This document shows, one piece after another, positions 1-5,814 of a stretch of DNA of 7,271 nucleotides. The notes under the pieces were generated by a model that saw only the letters and a list, made by a program, of their open reading frames with translations, was not told the DNA's origin and did no database searches. Source of the stretch: JACKLD01 sp049297695 (lineage in GTDB: Bacteria > Pseudomonadota > Alphaproteobacteria > UBA2136 > UBA6156); contig JBAQUT010000074.1 in the NCBI GenBank assembly GCA_049297695.1, positions 1 to 7,271 on the forward strand, read 5' to 3'. The number at the start of each line of letters is the position of its first letter. Position 1 is the stretch's first letter. A program made the translations under genes and the position numbers.

Positions 1-125
1 AGCTTACGGTGTGTGGCTAGATGGTGCACGGGGGGTTAGAAAGTAGGCGGGGGATGTTGCGTGAAGGATGGGTGTGGGGTTAGGTTGGTGGGCAAACAAC
101 GAAAACACAAGAAAGGGTAGGTACG

Positions 126-1250
126 ATGGCAAAAGCAGGCAAACAGGGTGCATGGGTAGATGTGGCTGTAAAGCATTTGGTGACGTTGATGGATATTCCC
201 AGTGCCACCATGCGCGTGGAAGATATGGCCGACCATGTGGTGGCCCATGCCAAAAAATGCGGCTTTAAAGACGTGGCCCGCGATGTGGATGATACGTTGC
301 GGATTACCGTGGCCGGCAAAGATACTAAGCGCGTGGTAGGCTATGGTGCCCACCTGGACCGTATTGGCCTGATGGTGGACGAGCTGTGCGACGACGGCAG
401 CGTGAAGATTAGCAGCATCGGTGGCCTGTACCCCGGCCACGTGATGGAAGGCAACACTGCCAGCATTATGGTGAAAGCCAAAAACGGCAAAGTGACCATG
501 ATTGAAGGTGTGATTGCCCACGTGGAGAAACCCATCCATAAAATGCCGACCTTGGATGCGTTTACGAAGCGGGAGCAGAAGTGGGAAAAAATCCGCCTGT
601 TGCCCGACGCCTGCATTGCCGCCACCAAAAAGAACGGCAAGCAGATGCTGAAAGATTTGGGGGTTCGTGTGGGCCAGTTGGTGATGTTGCCCACGCAATT
701 GAAGGTGGATTACAAGGCCCGCACGTTGCGTTCCCGCTGGTTGGACAACATGTTGGGTTGTGCCGTGCTGATGACCTTGATGGACCGTTGGAGCAAGGAA
801 AAAACCAAGCCTGCTTACACCATTGATTTGATTTTCAGTGTGGCGGAAGAGGCGGGTATGGGGGGGACGGCGGTGATTCGGCCTGAAATGACCGACTTTG
901 TAGCCGTGGATACCAGCTGTGGGGAAGACGGGGAAGACATCAGCAATTTCATGATCAAGCAAAAGGCGGGGCGTTTGCCGTATTCCGCCCGTTTGGTGGA
1001 AGAGCTGGAAATGGCGGCCCATGCGGTGGGGGCTGGGTTTGAGCCCCGCGTGATGAGCGGCGGCGGCACTGATGCCGAGCAGGCCCGTGGGGCTGGCTTT
1101 AAAGGCCGCATTGCCTGTGTGGCCGTGCCGATTTACGGGCTGCACAGCATTGAGCAAGGGACGTTTGCAGCGGTGGAGGGGATGCTTGATACCCTGCATG
1201 CCCATGCGTGCGGGCAGATGGCCGATGCGCCGAAGGGGAAGAAGAAGTAG
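126..1250 (+). CDS. M42 family metallopeptidase (glutamyl/leucyl aminopeptidase-like)
   Basis: A 374-residue cytoplasmic enzyme of the M42 co-catalytic di-metal aminopeptidase family, which trims N-terminal residues from peptides and usually assembles into large tetrahedral oligomers. All the expected metal and catalytic positions are visible: H76 and D78 in G-A-H-L-D, D207 in R-W-L-D-N as the bridging ligand, the E241-E242 pair in V-A-E-E-A-G, D262 in A-V-D-T, and H340 in G-L-H-S-I-E. G-G-G-T-D-A (312-317) is also typical. Residues of roughly 90-190, between the first ligand and the bridging Asp, form the usual dimerisation-type insert. The length is normal, and a Lys-rich tail ends the protein. 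I see no signal peptide. The ATG at 126 follows a purine-rich stretch (AGAAAGGG, 110-117) and keeps the family's N-terminal helix. It lies upstream of holC, where many proteobacteria have pepA. The substrate cannot be read from the sequence. The antisense strand is also open for most of the gene, a composition effect. Confidence 0.93.
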   Translation: MAKAGKQGAWVDVAVKHLVTLMDIPSATMRVEDMADHVVAHAKKCGFKDVARDVDDTLRITVAGKDTKRVVGYGAHLDRIGLMVDELCDDGSVKISSIGGLYPGHVMEGNTASIMVKAKNGKVTMIEGVIAHVEKPIHKMPTLDAFTKREQKWEKIRLLPDACIAATKKNGKQMLKDLGVRVGQLVMLPTQLKVDYKARTLRSRWLDNMLGCAVLMTLMDRWSKEKTKPAYTIDLIFSVAEEAGMGGTAVIRPEMTDFVAVDTSCGEDGEDISNFMIKQKAGRLPYSARLVEELEMAAHAVGAGFEPRVMSGGGTDAEQARGAGFKGRIACVAVPIYGLHSIEQGTFAAVEGMLDTLHAHACGQMADAPKGKKK

Positions 1251-1304
1251 GCGAATGAGGGGGAGTGTGTGAAGGGTTTTAAGTGAGATTGTTGCTTGAA
1301 ACCC

Positions 1305-1436
1305 TGGATGCTGCCCGCCTCCTACTTCGCTAAGGCTTCGTAGGACAGGTTACGCGGGCATGACCCTCCTACGCCAAGGCTTCGGAGGGCAGGCTGCCTT
1401 ACGGCGTAAGGGGGCTGACGCCCCCTTAACCCCCGC
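1305..1436. repeat. Composite of nested intergenic palindromes
   Basis: The whole spacer before holC is built from palindromes. A GCCCGC...GCGGGC element (arms 1313-1318 and 1354-1359) is split in its loop by a 30-nt insert (1320-1349) that is itself a palindrome (TCCTAC 1320-1325, GTAGGA 1340-1345). A second relative of that insert follows (CCCTCC 1364-1369, GGAGGG 1384-1389); both share the core AAGGCTTCG. Then come two mutually exclusive hairpins: CCTTAC/GTAAGG (1397-1402 and 1406-1411), and a perfect 9-bp stem TAAGGGGGC/GCCCCCTTA (1407-1415 and 1420-1428). The last block and the GCCCGC block recur at 5700-5763. There is no T-run after the stems, so this is not a classical terminator. As RNA it would be strongly folded just upstream of holC. 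Confidence 0.85.
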
Positions 1437-1471
1437 ATGTGCAGATGCCTATTGGAACGAAAGAGGTGGGG

Positions 1472-1921
1472 ATGGGATTGGTGCGGTTTTATCAGGTGGC
1501 GGGGGAAGGGCCGGGGGTGGTGGATGCTGTGCTGCCTACGTTGTTGGAGAAGGCCGTGGCGGCGGGGGAGAAGGTGGTGGTGGTGTGCCCCACGGCCCAG
1601 CGGGTGGGGCGGGTGGATGAGCACTTGTGGACGTACAAAGCCGATAGTTTTTTGCCTCACGGGGTTGCGGGGAGCGGGGCGGATGACCTTGTGCCCGTGG
1701 TGATTGCGGGGGTGGAGCATGTTGTGGATGGGCGGTTGCCCGTGGCGTTGGCGGGGGCGGAGGGGGTTGTTGAGCAGTGTTTGGGGTGCCCAAAAGTGTT
1801 GTATGTGTTTGACAGCAGTGCGGCCAGTGTGGAGCGGAGCCGCGGGCTGTGGAAAGCATTGAAAGGCAAGGCGGAGGTGGAGTATTTGGCGCAGGAGGGG
1901 GGGAAGTGGGTGGGAAAATGA
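1472..1921 (+). CDS. holC: DNA polymerase III subunit chi (HolC)
   Basis: Chi is the clamp-loader accessory subunit that, with psi, links the DNA polymerase III holoenzyme to single-stranded DNA-binding protein on the lagging strand. Family marks in the 149-residue product are the opening V-R-F-Y-Q-V (4-9), an L-E-K-A helix (25-28), a hydrophobic strand V-V-V-V-C-P (35-40), the diagnostic L-W-T-Y (52-55) and S-F-L-P-H-G (59-64), then L-P-V-A-L (89-93) and the V-F-D strand (112-114). The reading frame opens earlier, at a GTG (1439). I chose ATG 1472 because AGAGG (1462-1466) sits 5 nt upstream and because chi proteins begin directly with the F-Y strand. The size matches the family. The coding strand is extremely G-rich, with many GTG, GCG and GGG codons. 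It probably shares transcription with the upstream peptidase gene, across a repeat-filled spacer. No psi gene (holD) is seen. Confidence 0.9.
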   Translation: MGLVRFYQVAGEGPGVVDAVLPTLLEKAVAAGEKVVVVCPTAQRVGRVDEHLWTYKADSFLPHGVAGSGADDLVPVVIAGVEHVVDGRLPVALAGAEGVVEQCLGCPKVLYVFDSSAASVERSRGLWKALKGKAEVEYLAQEGGKWVGK

Positions 1922-1930
1922 TGGGTGTAG

Positions 1931-1975
1931 CCCTGGATGCCCGCCTGCGCGGGCATGACGCCTTCGGTGTGAAGG
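1931..1975. repeat. Intergenic palindromic repeat, intact copy
   Basis: A perfect 8-bp stem ATGCCCGC/GCGGGCAT (1937-1944 and 1949-1956) with a CTGC loop is followed by ATGACG and a small CCTTC/GAAGG hairpin (1961-1965 and 1971-1975). It is the best preserved copy in the window of the family also seen at 5700 and, degenerate or interrupted, at 3166 and 1305. It lies 10 nt after the holC stop codon. Confidence 0.85.
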
Positions 1976-2040
1976 GGGGCCTGTTGTTTATTATGAAACT
2001 GTAGGGTTGAAATGCTGGATTTGTGCCCTATGTTGGGGGT

Positions 2041-2553
2041 ATGAGCACACCAAAACACACGACAGCACTTGGCCGAGGCAATGGTTTTGAGCGTTTGCGC
2101 GCGAAGCCGTTTTTGCACTTGAGTTTGGCGGAAATCCGTATGTTGCAAGGGTTGAAAGACACCTTTTATGTGGCGGGGGTGCGTTTGCCTGCTGAACAAG
2201 ATGAAGGAATGACGCCTGAGGTGTGGAAAGCGGCTGTGCTGTTTTGCCGATCGGTGAAAGAAATGGAACCGTATATGAAGAATGCCCGTAAGGGGACTAT
2301 GCAGCCTGTGGATCGGCAGGAATTTGATGATCGGGTTGCGACATTCAACGTTATGAGTGAAGGGCCGTTTAAGGAACGGTTGCGGGATGGTATGGAAAAC
2401 TTGCTGATGGAAATGCCTTTGGCCGTGCTCAGCAAAGACGGGTTGATGCGGATGCAGAGTGAAGATAGGGGAATGTTTCGGGAATATGAATACCGTTTGA
2501 ATGAACTTGTGAAGGCTGGAGTTTATAAAGAAGAAGATTTAGGGTTGGTTTGA
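2041..2553 (+). CDS. Hypothetical protein, 170 aa
   Basis: I do not recognise this protein. It is soluble and charged, with no signal peptide, membrane helix or cysteine-rich motif. It looks mostly helical: amphipathic stretches at about 28-45, 60-88, 92-131 and 145-163, rich in Glu, Lys, Arg and Met. Notable pieces are L-S-L-A-E-I-R-M-L-Q-G-L-K (27-39) and the acidic end K-E-E-D-L-G-L-V. The frame is open from a GTG at 2023, but ATG 2041 is preferred because residues before it look non-coding; a ribosome binding site is weak for either start. It follows holC by about 120 bp in the same direction, across one palindromic repeat. Its last 15 bp overlap the 3' end of the convergent CvpA-like gene. 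Its codons are less G-loaded than those of holC. That it is a real gene rests on length, ordinary amino-acid composition and position. Confidence 0.7.
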   Translation: MSTPKHTTALGRGNGFERLRAKPFLHLSLAEIRMLQGLKDTFYVAGVRLPAEQDEGMTPEVWKAAVLFCRSVKEMEPYMKNARKGTMQPVDRQEFDDRVATFNVMSEGPFKERLRDGMENLLMEMPLAVLSKDGLMRMQSEDRGMFREYEYRLNELVKAGVYKEEDLGLV

Positions 2554-3138
2554 AGTTGCGGGGGTGATGAGGGTGTCGTCGGGGGATTCGGCGGCCTCGG
2601 CGGGGAGAACCTCTGGCAGGGTGAGGAAGCCTTGTTGCGCTAGGAACTCGGCGGTGGATTGGGCCCAGCCAGCATCGGACAGTTGCAGGAGTTGGGAGGT
2701 TTGGAGCATTTCCGGCAGGGCCAAGAGGCGGGTGGGAGAGGGTTCTGGCGCGTGGGCGATATACCACGTGTTGAGCATGACCGCTGTGAAAATGATTTTG
2801 GCCAGCGCCAAGCTACCAGCAGAGAGGCGGCTGCGGATACCGATTTCGCGGATGTCTTTCATCAGCAGGGGGCCTACGAACTTCATGAACACGCTGGTGA
2901 GGAGGTAGGCGGCTATGGCGTAATAGGCGAGGTTGAGGGTTAGGAAGGCCGCTTGGGTGGATTCGGTTTCAGGCATCGTGCCTGTGGACGGGTGGGTTTG
3001 GTTGAGGAAGATGACGCCTGCGACCATGGCGCCTGCAAACAGGGTGGTGTGCAGAAGCTCTTTGTTAAGCCCGCGAAAGCAGGCGGACACCACCATGAGG
3101 GCGGTGAGGGCGAGGAGGGCGATGTCGAAGTTGGTCAT
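2539..3138 (-). CDS. CvpA family inner-membrane protein
   Basis: A 199-residue polytopic membrane protein with four likely transmembrane helices at about 5-21, 28-46, 63-84 and 107-127. The N-terminus fits the CvpA (colicin V production) family: N-F-D at 3-5, then a hydrophobic helix leading to F-R-G (21-23) and E27. The region S-R-L-S-A-G-S-L-A-L-A-K (103-114), which opens the fourth helix, corresponds to the family's conserved segment before its last helix. Family members affect colicin V export, purF-linked phenotypes and envelope stress tolerance, but the molecular activity is unsettled. The C-terminal tail, about 70 residues rich in Pro, Ala, Leu and acidic residues, is predicted soluble. 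The gene lies downstream of mlaD in the same direction after a 176-bp spacer with two palindromes. No Shine-Dalgarno sequence precedes ATG 3138. The assignment rests on pattern, not on strong motifs. Confidence 0.72.
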   Translation of the reverse strand: MTNFDIALLALTALMVVSACFRGLNKELLHTTLFAGAMVAGVIFLNQTHPSTGTMPETESTQAAFLTLNLAYYAIAAYLLTSVFMKFVGPLLMKDIREIGIRSRLSAGSLALAKIIFTAVMLNTWYIAHAPEPSPTRLLALPEMLQTSQLLQLSDAGWAQSTAEFLAQQGFLTLPEVLPAEAAESPDDTLITPATSNQP

Positions 3139-3142
3139 GGAC

Positions 3143-3150
3143 GTATACTA
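3143..3150 (-). promoter_or_regulatory. Possible -10 element just upstream of the CvpA-like gene
   Basis: On the - strand the bases before the start codon read TAGTATACGTCC then ATG. Either TAGTAT or TATACG could serve as a -10 box, which would place transcription initiation at or next to the start codon and give a leaderless mRNA. The matching -35 position falls inside the palindromic repeat and is poor. This would fit the lack of a ribosome binding site, but it is a weak call. Confidence 0.22.
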
Positions 3151-3165
3151 GGGGATTGGACAGTT

Positions 3166-3190
3166 GGATTCCAGCTTTTGCGGGAATGAC
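3166..3190. repeat. Degenerate palindromic repeat
   Basis: A relative of the GGAT-xCCCGC family: arms ATTCCAGC (3168-3175) and GCGGGAAT (3180-3187) with one mismatch and a TTTT loop, followed by ATGAC or TGACG as in other copies. This variant (ATTCCCGC type) is widespread in proteobacterial intergenic DNA. It lies about 27 bp upstream of the CvpA-like gene. Confidence 0.7.
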
Positions 3191-3240
3191 GCGGAGGAGA
3201 TGTGGTTTTTGTGTGAACGGGTCACATATAGTGAGTTGGG

Positions 3241-3268
3241 AGATTGCCGCGCTTCGCTCGCAATGACG
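3241..3268. repeat. Palindromic repeat of the ATTGC...GCAAT type
   Basis: Arms ATTGC (3243-3247) and GCAAT (3260-3264) enclose a GC-rich inner part containing GCTTCGC, followed by GACG. It shares the trailing ATGACG with the other palindromes but has different arms, so it is a distinct subfamily. It lies between mlaD and the CvpA-like gene. On the - strand it could form a stem-loop in the mlaD 3' untranslated region. Confidence 0.7.
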
Positions 3269-3314
3269 CCTGCGGCGTTAGATGGCCACGTGATGCTCGC
3301 CATGACGACAACTT

Positions 3315-4763
3315 TTACAGGGCGCGGCCGAGCATGTATTTCAGGTCGTCATCCTGGAAGCGGAAGCCGAGACCGAGGATGGGACTGCCGTATTCTTGGT
3401 TGAGCATGTTATCGTAACCTGCGACGGCATAAAGCATTTTTTGCCACAAGTTAACCTTGGCTTTGGCGTCGATGTGGGGGACATCGCTGCCGGGGGTGTT
3501 GCCACCGCCAAAGTCGTACGCATCGGCCGAGAGGGCGATGCTATCCACATAATCCCAGCCTGTGGGGATGGTGTAATCGACGCCCACGCCGCCGGTGCTG
3601 TTTTTGAGACCGAGGCGGAGCGAGAGATCTTCGCCAAACAGGGCATCTTGGAACACGTGGCCGAATTGGGCGGTGAGTTTGGTGCGGGCGCCAAAATCGT
3701 CGCCAAAGTAGGGGTTGGAGGCATCGGAGAAGGCGCGTTGTTTGGAGGCGAAGCCATCCGACGAGGCACCGATGACGTAGAATCGGGTGGGGCGGGGTTG
3801 CAAGGTAACGGTAGCTTCGCCTTTGCCGATGCCGCGCTCGTTCATGAGGGAATAGCCGTGGAAATCGACCTCGGTACGGAATTGTTCCACCCGTTCGCCC
3901 ACGCTGGCCAGCGTATCCAGCGCGTTGTCGATTTTATCCGCCGTTTGGGGATCGTTGATGAGTTTGCCGATAGTACCTTCGCCCGAATTCACTTTGGCCA
4001 TGACGCCACGGAGGTCTTTCATGGCGGCGTTCAAATCATTCAGCGTTTGTTTGGATTGGCCGTTATCTTTGGCGAGCAGGGCGCCCAAAGTGCTATCGCC
4101 AGCGTTGAGCCTGTCGGCCAGCGTGTTGAGGGTGTCGGCCAGTTTATCGAACTTGCCCATGGTGCCTTCGCCTTCGCCGCCCACGTTGTTGGCGAAGCTT
4201 GCGAGACCATCGATGATTTGTTGGAGTTTTTGGGCGTTTTCAGGATCGCCCAGCACGGTGCGGAGGGTGCCGGTCATGGCTTGGAGATCTTCGCCCACTT
4301 TGCCGAAGTTGCCGGCCATATCGCCCGCACCTGCGCCGCCCGAACTGGGGATGCTTGTGGCGGGAGGAGGAAGCAGCAAGGGAGCTGTGTTGGACGTGGT
4401 GGAAGCCAGGGTGTTGGCGCCGGGGACGAGGGCGACGTAGCGTTCGCCAATCAGGCCGCTGGTGGTGATTTGGGCGGTGGCATCGGCGGGGACGGGGGCA
4501 TCTTTTTTAATGGTGTATTTAACCACGGCGGTGCCGTTGGGTTGGAGATCGATGGCGGTCACTTCGCCCACTTGGATACCAGCCATTTTGACGGGAGTGC
4601 CCACCGAGATACCTTCGGCATCGGTAAAGGCGCTGGAAAGGGCGCGGGTGGCGGGGGCTGTGAGGCTGGTGGACAGGATGCCCGATTGGCTGCTGACCCA
4701 GAGGAGGCCACCTACGGCTGCGGTGACGAGGAGGCCGACTTTGGTTTCGGTGGCGAGGCTCAT
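3315..4763 (-). CDS. mlaD: MlaD-like MCE-domain lipid transport protein with C-terminal beta-rich domain
   Basis: The lipid-binding subunit of an MlaFED-type transporter, anchored in the inner membrane and facing the periplasm. Of 482 residues, the parts in order are: a short cytoplasmic start and one transmembrane helix (about 9-28); one MCE domain (about 39-117, with F-T-D-A-E-G-I-S-V-G-T-P-V-K and a closing G-E-R-Y-V-A-L); a low-complexity Pro/Ser/Gly linker (130-149); a helical stalk (about 150-297); and a beta-rich domain (about 298-482) with L-Q-P-R-P (321-325), G-G-V-G-V-D-Y (391-397) and a final D-D-D-L-K-Y-M-L-G. E. coli MlaD is about 183 residues, so this is far longer. The stalk holds G-E-G-T-hydrophobic-G repeats at 198, 222 and 261. 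AAGGAA (4771-4776) sits 7 nt before ATG 4763. The gene follows mlaF by 87 nt. The long antisense frame over it is a shadow. Confidence 0.92.
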   Translation of the reverse strand: MSLATETKVGLLVTAAVGGLLWVSSQSGILSTSLTAPATRALSSAFTDAEGISVGTPVKMAGIQVGEVTAIDLQPNGTAVVKYTIKKDAPVPADATAQITTSGLIGERYVALVPGANTLASTTSNTAPLLLPPPATSIPSSGGAGAGDMAGNFGKVGEDLQAMTGTLRTVLGDPENAQKLQQIIDGLASFANNVGGEGEGTMGKFDKLADTLNTLADRLNAGDSTLGALLAKDNGQSKQTLNDLNAAMKDLRGVMAKVNSGEGTIGKLINDPQTADKIDNALDTLASVGERVEQFRTEVDFHGYSLMNERGIGKGEATVTLQPRPTRFYVIGASSDGFASKQRAFSDASNPYFGDDFGARTKLTAQFGHVFQDALFGEDLSLRLGLKNSTGGVGVDYTIPTGWDYVDSIALSADAYDFGGGNTPGSDVPHIDAKAKVNLWQKMLYAVAGYDNMLNQEYGSPILGLGFRFQDDDLKYMLGRAL

Positions 4764-4770
4764 GAGTGAA

Positions 4771-4776
4771 TTCCTT
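4771..4776 (-). promoter_or_regulatory. Ribosome binding site of mlaD
   Basis: AAGGAA on the - strand with a 7-nt spacer to ATG 4763. The same hexamer precedes mlaE, whereas mlaF has none, so translation within this gene set appears to start in two different ways. Confidence 0.7.
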
Positions 4777-4850
4777 TTATTGCATTGCTTTTAGCATGGG
4801 GGGAACGGGTTGGGTAGGGGGTGTGTAAGGTTGTGTGCAGGTTGGTGTGT

Positions 4851-5609
4851 TCATACGGTCACCTTGATGGGGCCTTGGGAGGAGCCGGCCACGAACTGGG
4901 CGACGTAGGGGTTGGTGCTGGATTTGAACTCTTTCGGCGTACCTTCGGCAATGAACGTGCCTTGGTAGAGGAAGCTCATGGTATCCGCCACCTTGAACGC
5001 GCTGTGCATGTCGTGCGTGATGACGAGTGACGTTGCATTTAAATCGTTTTGCAGCTTGATGATGAGGTCGTTGATGACATCGGACGTGATGGGATCGAGC
5101 CCCGTGGTGGGTTCGTCGTACAAGATGATTTGGGGGTTGTGGCAGACGGCGCGGGCGAGGGCCACGCGTTTGCGCATACCGCCGGATAGTTCGGCGGGGT
5201 TTTGGTTGGCGACATCGGCCTTGAGGCCTACTTGGGCGAGTTTGGACACGGCCCGATCCTTCGCTTCGGACGGTTTCATGCCGTCTTGGAGGAGGATGAA
5301 GGCCACGTTTTCCCACACCGACATGCTATCGAACAGGGCGCCGGCTTGGAACAGCATGCCGAATTTGCGCATGAGCTGCATTTGGTCTTTCGGTTTGAGG
5401 AGGGTGATGTCTTCGCCGTCCACCAGAATGCTGCCGTCATCCAGCGGGATGAGGCCCAAGAGGCATTTGAGCATGACGGATTTGCCGCTGCCGCTGCCGC
5501 CCAAGACGACGTGGGTGGTGCCTTTTTCCACCTTCAGGTTGGCGCCCGTGAGCACGTGCTTGGGGCCGAAGGTTTTGTGGATGTTTTTGAAGTTTAATGT
5601 TGTGCTCAT
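4851..5609 (-). CDS. mlaF: MlaF-type phospholipid ABC transporter ATP-binding protein
   Basis: The cytoplasmic ATPase that powers lipid movement through MlaE. The 252 residues hold a complete nucleotide-binding domain: Walker A G-G-S-G-S-G-K-S (37-44), Q-loop Q88 in L-F-Q-A-G-A-L-F, which is typical of Mla/Mce ATPases, signature L-S-G-G-M-R-K-R (141-148), Walker B I-I-L-Y-D-E-P with D165 and E166, D-loop G-L-D (170-172), and switch H199 in T-H-D. The C-terminal T-N-P-Y-V-A-Q-F-V-A-G is the family tail. Nothing essential is missing and the length is normal. The start ATG 5609 overlaps the stop of a small upstream ORF (ATGA), and no Shine-Dalgarno sequence is visible. Translation may therefore depend on reinitiation after that ORF. 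mlaD follows 87 nt downstream. Confidence 0.96.
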   Translation of the reverse strand: MSTTLNFKNIHKTFGPKHVLTGANLKVEKGTTHVVLGGSGSGKSVMLKCLLGLIPLDDGSILVDGEDITLLKPKDQMQLMRKFGMLFQAGALFDSMSVWENVAFILLQDGMKPSEAKDRAVSKLAQVGLKADVANQNPAELSGGMRKRVALARAVCHNPQIILYDEPTTGLDPITSDVINDLIIKLQNDLNATSLVITHDMHSAFKVADTMSFLYQGTFIAEGTPKEFKSSTNPYVAQFVAGSSQGPIKVTV

Positions 5610-5812
5610 TGGGGTTGGGCCGCTTTCACTACGTTACAGCGAGCCAAACTCCTGCCCGCGAGGCGGAATATGGAAGCGCGGGGCGCTGGGTTTGTAACGT
5701 GGATACCCGCCTTCGCGGGCATGACGTCTGCGGCGTGTAAGGGGGCAAGCCCCCTTAACCCCCAGCCAGTCGCATAGGGTGTGGATGATTGAAAGGTTTT
5801 GGATGTGCTCAT
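5606..5812 (-). CDS. Repeat-derived 68-aa ORF filling the mlaE-mlaF gap
   Basis: This frame starts with ATG 2 nt after the mlaE stop codon (TAA-TC-ATG) and stops with a TGA that overlaps the mlaF start (ATGA). It therefore spans the gap exactly, without an internal stop. Its middle is the palindromic repeat (5700-5763), read as V-M-P-A-K-A-G-I-H, a peptide commonly produced when such repeats are translated. It shows no recognisable domain. The first nine bases (ATGAGCACA) equal those of mlaF. No ribosome binding site is seen, so it would rely on reinitiation from mlaE. It may be a translated spacer that couples mlaE and mlaF rather than a functional protein, or the open frame may be chance. 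Confidence 0.35.
   Translation of the reverse strand: MSTSKTFQSSTPYATGWGLRGLAPLHAADVMPAKAGIHVTNPAPRASIFRLAGRSLARCNVVKAAQPQ
5700..5763. repeat. Palindromic repeat inside the mla operon
   Basis: Two stem-loops lie in tandem. The first has arms ATACCCGC/GCGGGCAT (5703-5710 and 5715-5722, one G-T pair) with a CTTC loop. The second is a perfect 9-bp stem TAAGGGGGC/GCCCCCTTA (5738-5746 and 5749-5757) with an AA loop, followed by ACCCCC. The order and the second stem match the last part of the composite at 1305-1436. There is no poly-T run, so it should not stop transcription by itself, but it would fold in the mlaE-mlaF message. Confidence 0.85.
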
Positions 5813-5814
5813 GA

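Noticed and set aside
36..1205. Open frame of 389 codons on the - strand across the M42 peptidase gene
   Set aside because: The + strand frame has all M42 catalytic residues. The antisense product is rich in His, Gln, Phe and Pro without any domain and arises from codon and GC bias.
1407..1428. Perfect 9-bp hairpin as a rho-independent terminator between the peptidase gene and holC
   Set aside because: It is followed by C residues and not T on the + strand. The same hairpin occurs inside the mla operon at 5738-5757, so it is better read as part of the repeat family.
1300..1436. CRISPR-like array
   Set aside because: The units are palindromes of different lengths, without regular spacing or unique spacers, and there are no cas genes.
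1439..1471. Upstream GTG start for holC
   Set aside because: It has no ribosome binding site, lies at the edge of the repeat, and would add 11 residues before the family's conserved N-terminal strand. ATG 1472 has AGAGG at good spacing.
1602..1615. G-quadruplex in holC
   Set aside because: Only three runs of at least three G occur close together, followed by a GG. The pattern falls short of a standard four-run motif and is expected from the general G excess.
1657..2199. Open frame of 180 codons on the - strand over the end of holC
   Set aside because: It translates the palindromic repeat as M-P-A-Q-A-G-I-Q and otherwise runs antisense to holC and the next gene. It has no domain.
3396..4769. 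Open frame of 457 codons on the + strand across mlaD
   Set aside because: The - strand frame holds the MCE domain, a proper ribosome binding site and operon context. The + product is low-complexity Gly/Ala/Phe/His sequence, a shadow.
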